From Pseudomonadota bacterium (GTDB lineage: Bacteria; Pseudomonadota; Alphaproteobacteria; Sphingomonadales; Sphingomonadaceae): DNA of 9,975 nt. The stretch spans positions 1 to 9,975 of the forward strand of contig JAEZFL010000097.1 of NCBI GenBank assembly GCA_023417515.1, written 5' to 3'. Shown here in pieces: positions 1-6,073 of this stretch. The notes under the pieces are model-generated. The model had not been told where the DNA came from. It searched no databases and saw only the letters and a list, made by a program, of their open reading frames with translations. The stretch's first letter is position 1. Every line of letters starts with the position of its first letter. The position numbers were made by a program, and so were the translations under genes.

Positions 1-791
1 TCACCGTCGAGTTCCTCGCGGCGCTGCGCGCCAACGAGACCTTCAAGTTCAAGCAGCAGCTGCGCTCCGCCGACCTGCTGATGATCGACGACGTCCAGTT
101 CATCGCGGGCAAGGAATCGACCCAGGAGGAATTCTTCCACACCATGAACGAGATCATCTCGGCCGGGCGCCGGCTGGTGATCTCGTCGGACCGCGCTCCG
201 CAGGACCTGGACGGCATCGAGCCGCGCATCCTGTCGCGCCTGTCCTGGGGCCTGGTCGCCGACATCAACGCTGCCGACCTCGAGCTGCGGCTGTCGATCA
301 TTCACAAGAAGCTGGAAGCGCTTCCGGACGTGAAGGTGCCGGACGACGTGATCAGCTTCCTCGCGCGGCGCATCAGCTCCAACGTCCGCGAGCTGGAGGG
401 CGCGCTCAATCGCATCGCCGCTTACTCGGTGATGCAGAACCGGCCGATCAACATCGACTTCGTCGCCGAGGTGCTCGCCAACATCCTTCGCGCCAACCAG
501 CGCCGCGTCTCGATCGACGAGATCCAGACCAAGGTCTCCGAGCATTACCGGATCCGCAAGGCGGAGATGACCAGCGCCCGCCGCGCCCGCGAGGTCGCGC
601 GCCCGCGCCAGGTCGCCATGTACCTGTCCAAGCAGCTCACCCCGCGCTCGCTGCCCGAGATCGGCCGCCGATTCGGGGGGCGCGACCACACAACGGTGAT
701 CCACGCCGTGCGCCAGATCGAGAAGCTGCGCGCCCAGGACAGCGAGCTCGACAACGACATCCGCCTACTGACGAGGCAGTTGGAAGGCTGA
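1..791 (+). CDS. dnaA: Chromosomal replication initiator protein DnaA (3' part)
   Basis: DnaA binds DnaA boxes at oriC, melts the origin and starts chromosome replication. The frame is open from base 3 to the TGA at 789-791, giving the last 262 residues. Domains I and II and the Walker A part of the AAA+ domain lie to the left of the window. Visible are the Walker B segment LLMIDDVQFI (bases about 69-98), a sensor 1 stretch RLVISSDRAPQDL, the sensor 2 region NVRELEGALNRI, and the C-terminal DNA-binding domain IV with the family signature GGRDHTTVIHAVRQIEKL. These are diagnostic for DnaA rather than for Hda or DnaC, which lack domain IV. No terminator with a T-run follows on the plus strand. 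The hairpin just downstream is oriented to stop leftward transcription. The identity is certain, and the gene is complete at its 3' end. Confidence 0.98.
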   Translation, partial: TVEFLAALRANETFKFKQQLRSADLLMIDDVQFIAGKESTQEEFFHTMNEIISAGRRLVISSDRAPQDLDGIEPRILSRLSWGLVADINAADLELRLSIIHKKLEALPDVKVPDDVISFLARRISSNVRELEGALNRIAAYSVMQNRPINIDFVAEVLANILRANQRRVSIDEIQTKVSEHYRIRKAEMTSARRAREVARPRQVAMYLSKQLTPRSLPEIGRRFGGRDHTTVIHAVRQIEKLRAQDSELDNDIRLLTRQLEG

Positions 792-794
792 ACG

Positions 795-828
795 AAAAAA
801 AAGGGAGAGCAAACGAGCCGCTCTCCCT
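795..828 (-). terminator. Intrinsic terminator for the small leftward gene
   Basis: The arms GGGAGAGC (803-810) and GCTCTCCC (820-827) pair perfectly around a 9-base loop, and A802 with T828 extends the stem to 9 bp. On the minus strand the hairpin is followed at once by eight T residues (bases 802-795), so it is a canonical rho-independent terminator for leftward transcription. On the plus strand no T-run follows, so it should end dnaA transcripts poorly. It starts 4 bases past the stop codon of the 59-residue gene. Confidence 0.85.
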
Positions 829-831
829 CCT

Positions 832-1011
832 TCAGATATCCCGACGGTCCATCGTCCGACACTGATCCAGACATGCGATCAGCCGTTCGAACATCGTCAC
901 CGGTCTGCTCAGCTCAGGCTTACCATAGGCCCTGCGAAGTGCATCTCCGATCCCCGCACTGGCATTGGGCGCCACTGCGATGATGTAACGCCGGGGAGTC
1001 GCCATCACCAT
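832..1011 (-). CDS. Small 59-residue protein of unknown function
   Basis: I do not recognise a named family. The frame encodes 59 residues from ATG (1009-1011) to TGA (832-834). Support for a real gene: AGGAG lies 6 bases before the ATG in a GAGGAGA context, and a perfect terminator hairpin with T8 begins 4 bases after the stop. A second in-frame ATG two codons later (MATPRR) is less well spaced from the ribosome binding site. The protein starts with a short basic and hydrophobic segment (PRRYIIAVAP), then IGDALRRAYGKPEL, a proline-containing turn, and FERLIACLD. The pattern IGxxLRxxY followed by FxxLIxxLD loosely recalls short helical proteins such as the anti-sigma factor NepR, but that is only a resemblance. 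There is no signal peptide or membrane span. About two thirds of third codon positions are G or C, fewer than in the neighbours, which fits a fast-evolving or acquired gene. It is convergent with dnaA. Confidence 0.7.
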   Translation of the reverse strand: MVMATPRRYIIAVAPNASAGIGDALRRAYGKPELSRPVTMFERLIACLDQCRTMDRRDI

Positions 1012-1103
1012 GACCGTCTCCTCAGCTGATTTGCGCTACCAACGCTCGATGCGTTTTCGGGTTGCGCGCAATTCCTCGTGAAATCAGCGGCCTAGCTACC
1101 GTA

Positions 1104-1112
1104 TTATCCGCA
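1104..1112 (+). promoter_or_regulatory. Possible DnaA box
   Basis: TTATCCGCA differs from the E. coli consensus TTATNCACA at one position. It lies about 95 bases upstream of the small leftward gene and about 310 bases downstream of dnaA. On the minus strand it overlaps GATAAT, a good match to a -10 element, but no convincing -35 sits 16-18 bases upstream. One near-match in this much sequence can arise by chance. Confidence 0.25.
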
Positions 1113-1123
1113 GGACGAAACGA

Positions 1124-1154
1124 GAAAAGGCGCCGCCCGCTCGGGGCGTCGCCT
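1124..1154 (-). terminator. Intrinsic terminator after the DUF4136 lipoprotein gene
   Basis: Bases 1128-1138 pair with 1144-1154 as two GC-rich 5-bp blocks separated by one mismatch, with a 5-base loop. On the minus strand the stem is followed by TTTT and then CTCGTTT. It lies 48 bases past the stop codon of the lipoprotein gene and so closes that leftward transcription unit. It also isolates it from the small gene further left. Confidence 0.7.
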
Positions 1155-1201
1155 CTCTTCCATGCCGCTGTCCGGTCGGGCCGAAGCCCGGCGGATGCCG
1201 T

Positions 1202-1864
1202 TCAGTAGCGCGGTGCGCGCGGACCGTCGGGGACGGTGATCCGCACCCGCTCGCCATTGTTGCCAGGGAATCCGGTGAACATGGCTTCGATCAGGTTGGG
1301 CACCAGGACCGGCAGGTCGTCGGTGCGCGACTGCGCCTGGGCCAGGCCCTCGAACACCGCCTGCCCGTCGGAAGCGCGGCGGATGTCCAGGTCGAGGAAG
1401 CTGGTATAGACCGTGTAGCTGCGCACGTCATAGCCGAACGGGTCGCCCCAGAACGGGTCGTGCCAGCCCCAGAAGAAGGGGCTGCGGCGGCGGCCGAAAT
1501 AGCCGAAACGCGAGAAACGCGGGCCGTAGAAGCTGGAATAGCCGAAGCCCGGGCTGGTCACGATGCGGTCGCGGCCGTTGTCGACGCCATAATCGAGAGT
1601 CACGATCAGCGACGCGCCCTGACCCGGGCCGGCCTCGGTAAAGCCCTGCTGGATGAGGTGCTGGCGCACGAGGCTCGCATAGCGGCCGAATTCGAGGCCG
1701 CCGCGATTCGCGGCGTCGGCCGGCTGGATGATGAACGTCTGCCCCTGCGGTACGGGGAGCGCCTGAAAGCGCTGGACTTGCGCCGGAAATCCGGTCGCGC
1801 AGCCCGCCAGCCCGAGCAGCGCAACTGGCGCCGCCAGGCTCAAGGCCATCTTCTTGAGCAGCAT
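1202..1864 (-). CDS. DUF4136 domain-containing lipoprotein
   Basis: This is a predicted periplasm-facing lipoprotein of 220 residues, function unknown. The start at 1862-1864 gives a proper lipoprotein signal: MLLKK, a hydrophobic stretch, then the lipobox LAGC with the acylated cysteine at residue 22. GGAAGGG stands 7 bases before this ATG. The frame is open further to 1930, but that extension would bury the signal peptide behind 22 basic residues and overlaps the likely promoter. The mature part follows the DUF4136 pattern: an early strand and FIIQPAD, a helix ending in LIQQGF, SLIVTLDYGV, a long aromatic, Gly and Arg-rich segment (about residues 105-145), then SFLDLDIRRASDGQAVFEG and a C-terminal helix with LIEAMFTGFP. 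DUF4136 proteins are commonly found as envelope lipoproteins; the substrate is not known. It lies downstream of trpS with an 87-base gap that holds its own candidate promoter, and it ends at a terminator. Confidence 0.88.
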   Translation of the reverse strand: MLLKKMALSLAAPVALLGLAGCATGFPAQVQRFQALPVPQGQTFIIQPADAANRGGLEFGRYASLVRQHLIQQGFTEAGPGQGASLIVTLDYGVDNGRDRIVTSPGFGYSSFYGPRFSRFGYFGRRRSPFFWGWHDPFWGDPFGYDVRSYTVYTSFLDLDIRRASDGQAVFEGLAQAQSRTDDLPVLVPNLIEAMFTGFPGNNGERVRITVPDGPRAPRY

Positions 1865-1920
1865 GGATTTACCCTTCCACGATTCGCCTTTGAGTTTGAA
1901 CAGCTTACCTCTCACAGGCC

Positions 1921-1945
1921 GGCTGAACAACGGCTGTACGTGAAC
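1921..1945 (-). promoter_or_regulatory. Direct-repeat operator candidate upstream of the DUF4136 lipoprotein gene
   Basis: Read on the plus strand, GGCTGAAC (1921-1928) and GGCTGTAC (1932-1939) differ at one base and are spaced 11 bases apart, one helical turn. A further GTGAAC follows at 1940-1945. They lie 57-81 bases upstream of the lipoprotein start, between it and the trpS stop codon. Tandem half-sites one turn apart are typical of response regulators of the OmpR type. Which protein binds is not visible. Confidence 0.4.
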
Positions 1946-1951
1946 CCCATG

Positions 1952-2950
1952 TTAATGCCGGGCGAAGAGCCCCATCGCCTTGTAAGCAGCCGATAAAGTC
2001 GGCGCAGCGACCGCCGCTGCACGCTCGGCACCACGCTCGAGCACCGAGTCGACCGCGTCGGGATTGGCGCGATAGTCCTTGAGCCGCGCCGCGATCGGCC
2101 GAAGGGTTTCGACCAGCAGCTCGGCGAGCCTCGGCTTTAACGCTCCGAAGCCCTGGCCGGCATGCTCCTCGACCACCGACTGCGGCGTGCGGTCGCTCAA
2201 GGCGGCATAGATGGTGACGAGGTTCCGCGCCTCCGGCCGCCCCTCGAGCGCGTCGAAGCTGTCGGGCAGCGGCTCGGCGTCGGTCTTGGCCTTGCGGATC
2301 TTCTGGGCGACCGTGTCGCTGTCGTCGATCAGGTTGATCCGGCTCATGTCGGACGGGTCCGACTTGCTCATCTTGGCGCTTCCGTCGCGAAGGCTCATGA
2401 TCCGCGCGCCGGTCTCGCCGATATGGGCGTCGGGCAGGGTGAAGACCTCCTGCCCGTAATCGTTGTGGAACTTGGTCGCGATGTCGCGGATCAGCTCGAC
2501 ATGCTGCTTCTGGTCCTCGCCCACGGGCACGTGGGTTGCCTGGTAAAGCAGCACGTCGGCGGCCTGGAGGACGGGGTAGGTGTACAGGCCGACGCTGACG
2601 CCCTCGCGGTTCTTGCCCGACTTCTCCTTGAACTGGGTCATCCGGTTGAGCCAGCCGATGCGGGCGACGCAGGACAGGAGCCAGGCCATCTCCGGATGGG
2701 CCGGCACTCGGGCATGGTTGAACAGCACCGAGCGGTCCGAGTCGATTCCGCAGGCGAGCAGCGCGCCGGCCATCTCGCGGACATTGGAGCGAAGCTCGTC
2801 CGGACCGACATAGACCGTGATCGCGTGGAGGTCGGCGAGGAAGAAGAAGCATTCCGCCTCGTCCTGCATCGCCGCCCAGCGCCGGATCGCGCCGATATAA
2901 TTGCCCAGGTGAAGATTGCCGGTCGGCTGGATGCCGGACACGATGCGCAT
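1952..2950 (-). CDS. trpS: Tryptophan--tRNA ligase (TrpRS)
   Basis: This class I aminoacyl-tRNA synthetase charges tRNA-Trp with tryptophan using ATP, in the cytoplasm. The product is 332 residues, the normal size for bacterial TrpRS. The HIGH-equivalent motif is PTGNLHLGNY (residues 9-18), and the KMSKS loop is intact at 193-197 in SAKMSKSDPS. The TrpRS-specific core YPVLQAADVLLY (125-136) carries the Asp that in characterised enzymes contacts the indole nitrogen, followed by VPVGEDQKQH (141-150). The ATG (2948-2950) follows the murJ stop codon after a single base, with GGAAGG inside the end of murJ as the ribosome binding site, so translation is probably coupled to murJ. The stop is TAA at 1952-1954. 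No terminator is evident before the lipoprotein gene, so some readthrough is possible. All key residues are present and nothing suggests a second, specialised TrpRS. Confidence 0.97.
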   Translation of the reverse strand: MRIVSGIQPTGNLHLGNYIGAIRRWAAMQDEAECFFFLADLHAITVYVGPDELRSNVREMAGALLACGIDSDRSVLFNHARVPAHPEMAWLLSCVARIGWLNRMTQFKEKSGKNREGVSVGLYTYPVLQAADVLLYQATHVPVGEDQKQHVELIRDIATKFHNDYGQEVFTLPDAHIGETGARIMSLRDGSAKMSKSDPSDMSRINLIDDSDTVAQKIRKAKTDAEPLPDSFDALEGRPEARNLVTIYAALSDRTPQSVVEEHAGQGFGALKPRLAELLVETLRPIAARLKDYRANPDAVDSVLERGAERAAAVAAPTLSAAYKAMGLFARH

Positions 2951-2951
2951 G

Positions 2952-4544
2952 TCAGTTGCCTTCCGAAAGCGGCGCTTCTTCCGGTTTCGCGCGCCGGAAC
3001 AGCGTCTTGATGTCGTCGCGGTCGATTCCGCCGATGAACCAGGCGATTCCGAAATAGAGAACAGCGCCGGTCCCGACGATGATGGCGAGGCCGATGGCGC
3101 GCTCGAGGAAGCCGCCGGTGAAGACGTCGCCGAGCATCCGCTGAAGGAAGAACAGCACCGCGCCCATCGCCGCCGCGGCGATCAGCTGGCGGGCGACTCG
3201 CGAGACGAGCCAACGCGGCATCGTGAAGTGGCCGCGCGCGGCGAGGATCGCGAACAGCGCCAGGAAATTGATCCACGCGCCGGCCGAGGTCACCACCGCG
3301 AGGCTGTAGATGCCGATCTTCGGGATGAGCAGGAAGTTGGCGACGACGCTGGCGGCAAGGATCGACATGGCGATGTACACCGGAGTCTTCACGTCCTTGC
3401 GGGCGTAGAAGCCGGGCGTCAGCACCTTGACGAGCACGTAAGCGGGCAGGCCGAGCACCAGGATCGACAGGATATTGCCGGTGATGACGGCATTCTCGAC
3501 GGTGTAATTGCCGCCCTGGAACAAGGCCGCGATGATCGGGAAGGCGGTGACGGACAAGGCCAGGGTCGCCGGCAGGGTTAGCAGCATGGCGAGGTCGAAG
3601 GCGCGCGCCTGGGTGTCGGCGGCGGCGGCATCCTCGTTGCGCTCGATCGATCGGCTGATCGTCGGCAGGATCGCGGTTCCGAGCGCGGTTCCGATGATCG
3701 ACAGCGGCAGCTGGTTGAGGCGGTCGGCATAGCCGAGATTGGTCAGCGCGCCCTCGCCGAGGCGGGAAGCGAAGAAGGTGTAGAAGAGCTGGCTGATCTG
3801 GTAGACGCCCGCCGCCACCGTGGCGGGAAGGATCAGGATAACCAGCTCCCTGACCGCCGGCGTCATGCGCGGGCGCCCGAAGCGCAGGTGGATTCCGGCC
3901 TTGCGGACCGCATACCAGCACAGGCCGAACTGGGCGACTCCGCCGAGCAGCACGGCGATCGCCATCAGCCGCACCGTTGTCGCCTGCTCGGCCGGGCTGT
4001 CGCCGCCGGGCGCGAGGAGCAGGGCGACGATCAGCGCGATGTTGAGCAGGGCCGGCGCGAAGGCGGCCACAGCGAAGCGGGTGAGCGAGTTGAGCACGCC
4101 AGACAGAAGCGCGACCAGGCTGATGAACAGCAGATAGGGGAAGGTCCAGCGGGTGAGCTCGACCGCGAGCTCGAACTTGCCGGGCGTGTCGCCGTAATCG
4201 GACACGATCAGCCACAGGAAGCCCGGCATGGCGATCTCGAAGATCGCGGTGACGACCAGCAAGGTCGGCATGAACACCGCCAGGATCTCGTTCGAGAATT
4301 GCTGCGCGTCGAGCGGGCCGCCGGAGGCGAGGCGGCGGCTGAACAGGGGCACGAAGCCGGAGGCGAAGGCGCCTTCGCCGAACAGCCGCCGGAAGATGTT
4401 GGGAAGCGTGAAGGCGACGTTGAACGCGTCGTTGGCATGGCTCGCGCCGAGGATCCGGCTGCCGATCATGTCGCGCGCGAAGCCGAGCACTCGGCTGACC
4501 ATGGTCAGCCCGCCGATCGTCCCGATCGCCTTGACGAGATTCAT
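2952..4544 (-). CDS. murJ: Lipid II flippase MurJ
   Basis: MurJ (MviN) is a polytopic inner-membrane protein of the MOP exporter superfamily. It moves lipid II across the membrane for peptidoglycan synthesis. The product is 530 residues with hydrophobic segments throughout, consistent with the usual 14 membrane helices. The N-terminus is typical: MNLVKAIGTIGG, then SRVLGFARDMIGSRILGA, NDAFNVAFTLPNIFRRLFGE and GAFASGFVPLFS. Arg18, Arg24, Asp39 and Arg52 fall at the same positions as the functionally important residues described for E. coli MurJ. The start at 4542-4544 matches the start seen in the family; its ribosome binding site (AAGG about 11 bases upstream) is weak. The gene lies between secB, separated from it by a palindromic repeat, and trpS, which follows after one base. 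The pairing with trpS probably makes both respond to the same promoter. Confidence 0.97.
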   Translation of the reverse strand: MNLVKAIGTIGGLTMVSRVLGFARDMIGSRILGASHANDAFNVAFTLPNIFRRLFGEGAFASGFVPLFSRRLASGGPLDAQQFSNEILAVFMPTLLVVTAIFEIAMPGFLWLIVSDYGDTPGKFELAVELTRWTFPYLLFISLVALLSGVLNSLTRFAVAAFAPALLNIALIVALLLAPGGDSPAEQATTVRLMAIAVLLGGVAQFGLCWYAVRKAGIHLRFGRPRMTPAVRELVILILPATVAAGVYQISQLFYTFFASRLGEGALTNLGYADRLNQLPLSIIGTALGTAILPTISRSIERNEDAAAADTQARAFDLAMLLTLPATLALSVTAFPIIAALFQGGNYTVENAVITGNILSILVLGLPAYVLVKVLTPGFYARKDVKTPVYIAMSILAASVVANFLLIPKIGIYSLAVVTSAGAWINFLALFAILAARGHFTMPRWLVSRVARQLIAAAAMGAVLFFLQRMLGDVFTGGFLERAIGLAIIVGTGAVLYFGIAWFIGGIDRDDIKTLFRRAKPEEAPLSEGN

Positions 4545-4569
4545 GCGCGGTCCGCCTTGCTCACCGCAT

Positions 4570-4643
4570 CGTCATTGCGAGGAGCGAAGCGACGAAGCAA
4601 TCCATCGCCTGGGCTGGATTGCTTCGCTTCGCTCGCAATGACG
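4570..4643. repeat. Dispersed palindromic (REP-like) element beginning GTCATTGCGAG
   Basis: The left arm (4570-4604, from CGTCATTGCGAG to AAGCAATCCA) and the right arm (4615-4643) are inverted copies around a 10-base centre. All 29 bases of the right arm match the left, which has two extra triplets (GAG and CGA) that would bulge from the stem. Sequences with this GTCATTGCGAG...AGCAATCC pattern are known as abundant intergenic palindromes in several alphaproteobacteria, including sphingomonads. It fills most of the 109-base gap between secB and murJ. It could stabilise or attenuate the transcript; no T-run follows on either strand, so it is not a standard terminator. Confidence 0.85.
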
Positions 4644-4653
4644 GGGTTATCTG

Positions 4654-5163
4654 CTATGCCTGCCCGGTCACTTCGCCGGCCTGGCCGCCGGTGGCCTCGG
4701 CCTGGGCCTGGGCCGCGCGCTGCATGTAGAGCGCGCCGAAGTCGATCGGGTCGAGCAGCAGCGGCGGGAAGCCGCCGTTGGTCACCACGTCGGCGATGAT
4801 CTGGCGCGCGAACGGAAACAGCAGGCGCGGGCCTTCGGACAGCAGGAAGGGCTGCACCTGCTCGATCGGCACGTTGCGCAGCGCGAACAGGCCGGCATAG
4901 AGCAATTCGGCACGGAAGGCGGCACCCTGCTCGGCATTGGCGGCGACGTCGATCTTGAGCTGCACCTCGTGAACGTCGTTGCCGACCGCGGCGGCGCCGA
5001 TATTGACCTGGACGTCCATCTGCGGCTGGCCCTGCCACTGGAACACGGCAGGGGCGCTCGGATTCTCGAACGAGAGGTCCTTCACATATTGAGCGATGAT
5101 GCCGACCTGCGGCATGTCGCCTGCCTGTGAGCCAGCGTCGAGAGCGCCCTGTTCTTCGGCCAT
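4654..5163 (-). CDS. secB: Protein-export chaperone SecB
   Basis: SecB is a cytosolic tetrameric chaperone. It keeps precursor proteins unfolded and delivers them to SecA for export through SecYEG. The product is 169 residues, usual for alphaproteobacteria. Characteristic segments are IIAQYVKDLSFENPSAP near the N-terminus, strands with VQVNIGAAAVGND and VHEVQLKIDVAA, then LLYAGLFALRNVP, the conserved GPRLLFPFARQIIADVVTNGGFPPLLLDPIDF, and an Ala/Gln-rich tail that in this family helps contact SecA. The ATG (5161-5163) has GGAAGG 9 bases upstream, and the stop is TAG at 4654-4656. It is divergent from the Tim44-like gene with a 193-base intergenic region, and is the first gene of the leftward run towards murJ and trpS. 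Confidence 0.97.
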   Translation of the reverse strand: MAEEQGALDAGSQAGDMPQVGIIAQYVKDLSFENPSAPAVFQWQGQPQMDVQVNIGAAAVGNDVHEVQLKIDVAANAEQGAAFRAELLYAGLFALRNVPIEQVQPFLLSEGPRLLFPFARQIIADVVTNGGFPPLLLDPIDFGALYMQRAAQAQAEATGGQAGEVTGQA

Positions 5164-5200
5164 TGATTCAAACCTTCCAGTGACTTGTCTGAGATAAGGG

Positions 5201-5220
5201 CCGCGGCTCCCCAGCCGTGG
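5201..5220. other. Small hairpin in the secB/tim44 divergent region
   Basis: CCGCGGCT (5201-5208) and AGCCGTGG (5213-5220) form an 8-bp stem around CCCC. The single non-Watson-Crick pair is G-U in plus-strand RNA but C-A in minus-strand RNA. It lies 38 bases upstream of secB and well upstream of the tim44 promoter. There is no T-run after it. It may be a protein-binding palindrome in the secB control region, or chance in GC-rich DNA. Confidence 0.3.
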
Positions 5221-5297
5221 CGACGATCGTGCGGGCGACTAGCAGCCCTGGAAAGGCGACGCAACGCCGCGCCTGGGCTTGCGTGCGACATCGTGGT

Positions 5298-5326
5298 TTG
5301 AAACAGGGACCCTTCGGGCCTATGTA
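5298..5326 (+). promoter_or_regulatory. Promoter of the Tim44-like gene
   Basis: TTGAAA (5298-5303) matches the -35 consensus TTGACA at five of six bases, and TATGTA (5321-5326) matches TATAAT at four of six, with the ideal 17-base spacer. Transcription would start near 5333, just ahead of the ribosome binding site at 5341-5347, giving a very short leader. This is the best housekeeping promoter I see in the window. It probably drives the tim44-mltA-smr run. Confidence 0.6.
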
Positions 5327-5356
5327 GGTGTTTCGCCCGCGAAGGAGTGTTGCGCT

Positions 5357-6007
5357 TTGACCGTCGAGATCGTGTTGCTCGCCATGGTTGCTTTGTTCGT
5401 GGGCCTGCGGCTCTATGCCGTGCTCGGCCAGCGCACAGGTCACGAGCAGCAGCCGGTCTCGCCGCCGCAGACCGCCGCGAAGCCCGAAGCCGCGGTGCCG
5501 GCGACCGATCCGCAGCCTGTGACCGAGCCGAGCGGAATCACTCTCGACAAGAGCACGGCGGCCGCCCTGCGCTCGCTGATCGCCGCCGATCCGAGCTTCG
5601 ACACCGCGCGCTTCCTGGAAGGCGCCCAGGCCGCCTATCGAATGATCCTCGAGGCGTTCTGGAAGGGCGATCGCGAAGCGCTGGTCGAGCTGGTCGGAGA
5701 GGATGTCCGGACCGCCTTCGAGGACGCGATCACCGAGCGCGACGCGGCCGGCCATCGCCTCGACAACCGCCTGATCGCGGTCGAGCGGGCGGCGATCGAG
5801 AGCGCCAGGGTCGATCACCGGGTCGCCACCGTCGAGGTCCGCTTCGACGCCTATGTCGCGGCGGTCACCCGCGATTCGGAGGGCGAGGTCATCGCCGGCT
5901 CGCTGAGCGACGCCGTATCGACCCACGATATCTGGACCTTCCGCCGCGACCTCAAGAGCGACGATCCCAACTGGCTGCTCGTCGAAACCGACGAAGCCGG
6001 CGAGTAG
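5357..6007 (+). CDS. Tim44-like domain protein with N-terminal membrane anchor, TTG start
   Basis: This is a 216-residue membrane-anchored protein of the Tim44/TimA type. The N-terminus is one hydrophobic helix (about residues 3-23, IVLLAMVALFVGLRLYAVLG), followed by a Pro/Ala/Gln-rich linker to about residue 60. The Tim44-like domain runs from about 75 to the end: FDTARFLEGAQAAYRMILEAFWKGD, then EALVELVGEDV, and the closing HDIWTFRRDLKSDDPNWLLVE. Mitochondrial Tim44 tethers the import motor to the membrane; the bacterial role is not settled. The start is TTG at 5357, supported by GAAGGAG 9 bases upstream and by the protein then beginning TVEIVLLA as a clean anchor. An in-frame ATG at 5279 would add 26 residues and lies upstream of the predicted promoter, so it is rejected. 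The gene is divergent from secB and leads the mltA-smr run, 66 bases before mltA. Confidence 0.9.
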   Translation: MTVEIVLLAMVALFVGLRLYAVLGQRTGHEQQPVSPPQTAAKPEAAVPATDPQPVTEPSGITLDKSTAAALRSLIAADPSFDTARFLEGAQAAYRMILEAFWKGDREALVELVGEDVRTAFEDAITERDAAGHRLDNRLIAVERAAIESARVDHRVATVEVRFDAYVAAVTRDSEGEVIAGSLSDAVSTHDIWTFRRDLKSDDPNWLLVETDEAGE

Positions 6008-6073
6008 TCCTGCCGGCCCCCAGACGGGGACTTTGAGCTTCCGGCTGTCCGCTTAGGTCGCTAACCCGGAGCA

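Noticed and set aside
545..874. Leftward open frame of 109 codons overlapping the end of dnaA
   Set aside because: It lies mostly antisense to the conserved DnaA domain IV, has a Ser/Arg-rich composition typical of shadow frames in GC-rich DNA, and runs through the terminator hairpin of the small gene.
1062..1071. Palindrome TTGCGCGCAA upstream of the small gene
   Set aside because: A 10-base palindrome of alternating GC is expected by chance in GC-rich DNA, and no second copy supports an operator.
2638..4215. Leftward open frame of 525 codons overlapping murJ and trpS
   Set aside because: Its Arg/Pro/Ala-rich product matches no family, and it is a frame shadow of murJ, whose conserved residues are intact. 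It passes through both real genes.
4228..4799. Rightward frames running through the GTCATTGCGAG palindrome
   Set aside because: They are antisense to murJ and secB and are joined only because the palindrome lacks stops in those frames.
5168..5926. Leftward 252-codon frame opposite the Tim44-like gene
   Set aside because: It is antisense to a conserved domain, has an Arg/Gly/Asp-rich shadow composition, and runs through the secB/tim44 control region.
6008..6073. Possible promoter or terminator between the Tim44-like gene and mltA
   Set aside because: No stem with a T-run and no -35/-10 pair could be found in these 66 bases, so the genes are taken as one transcript.
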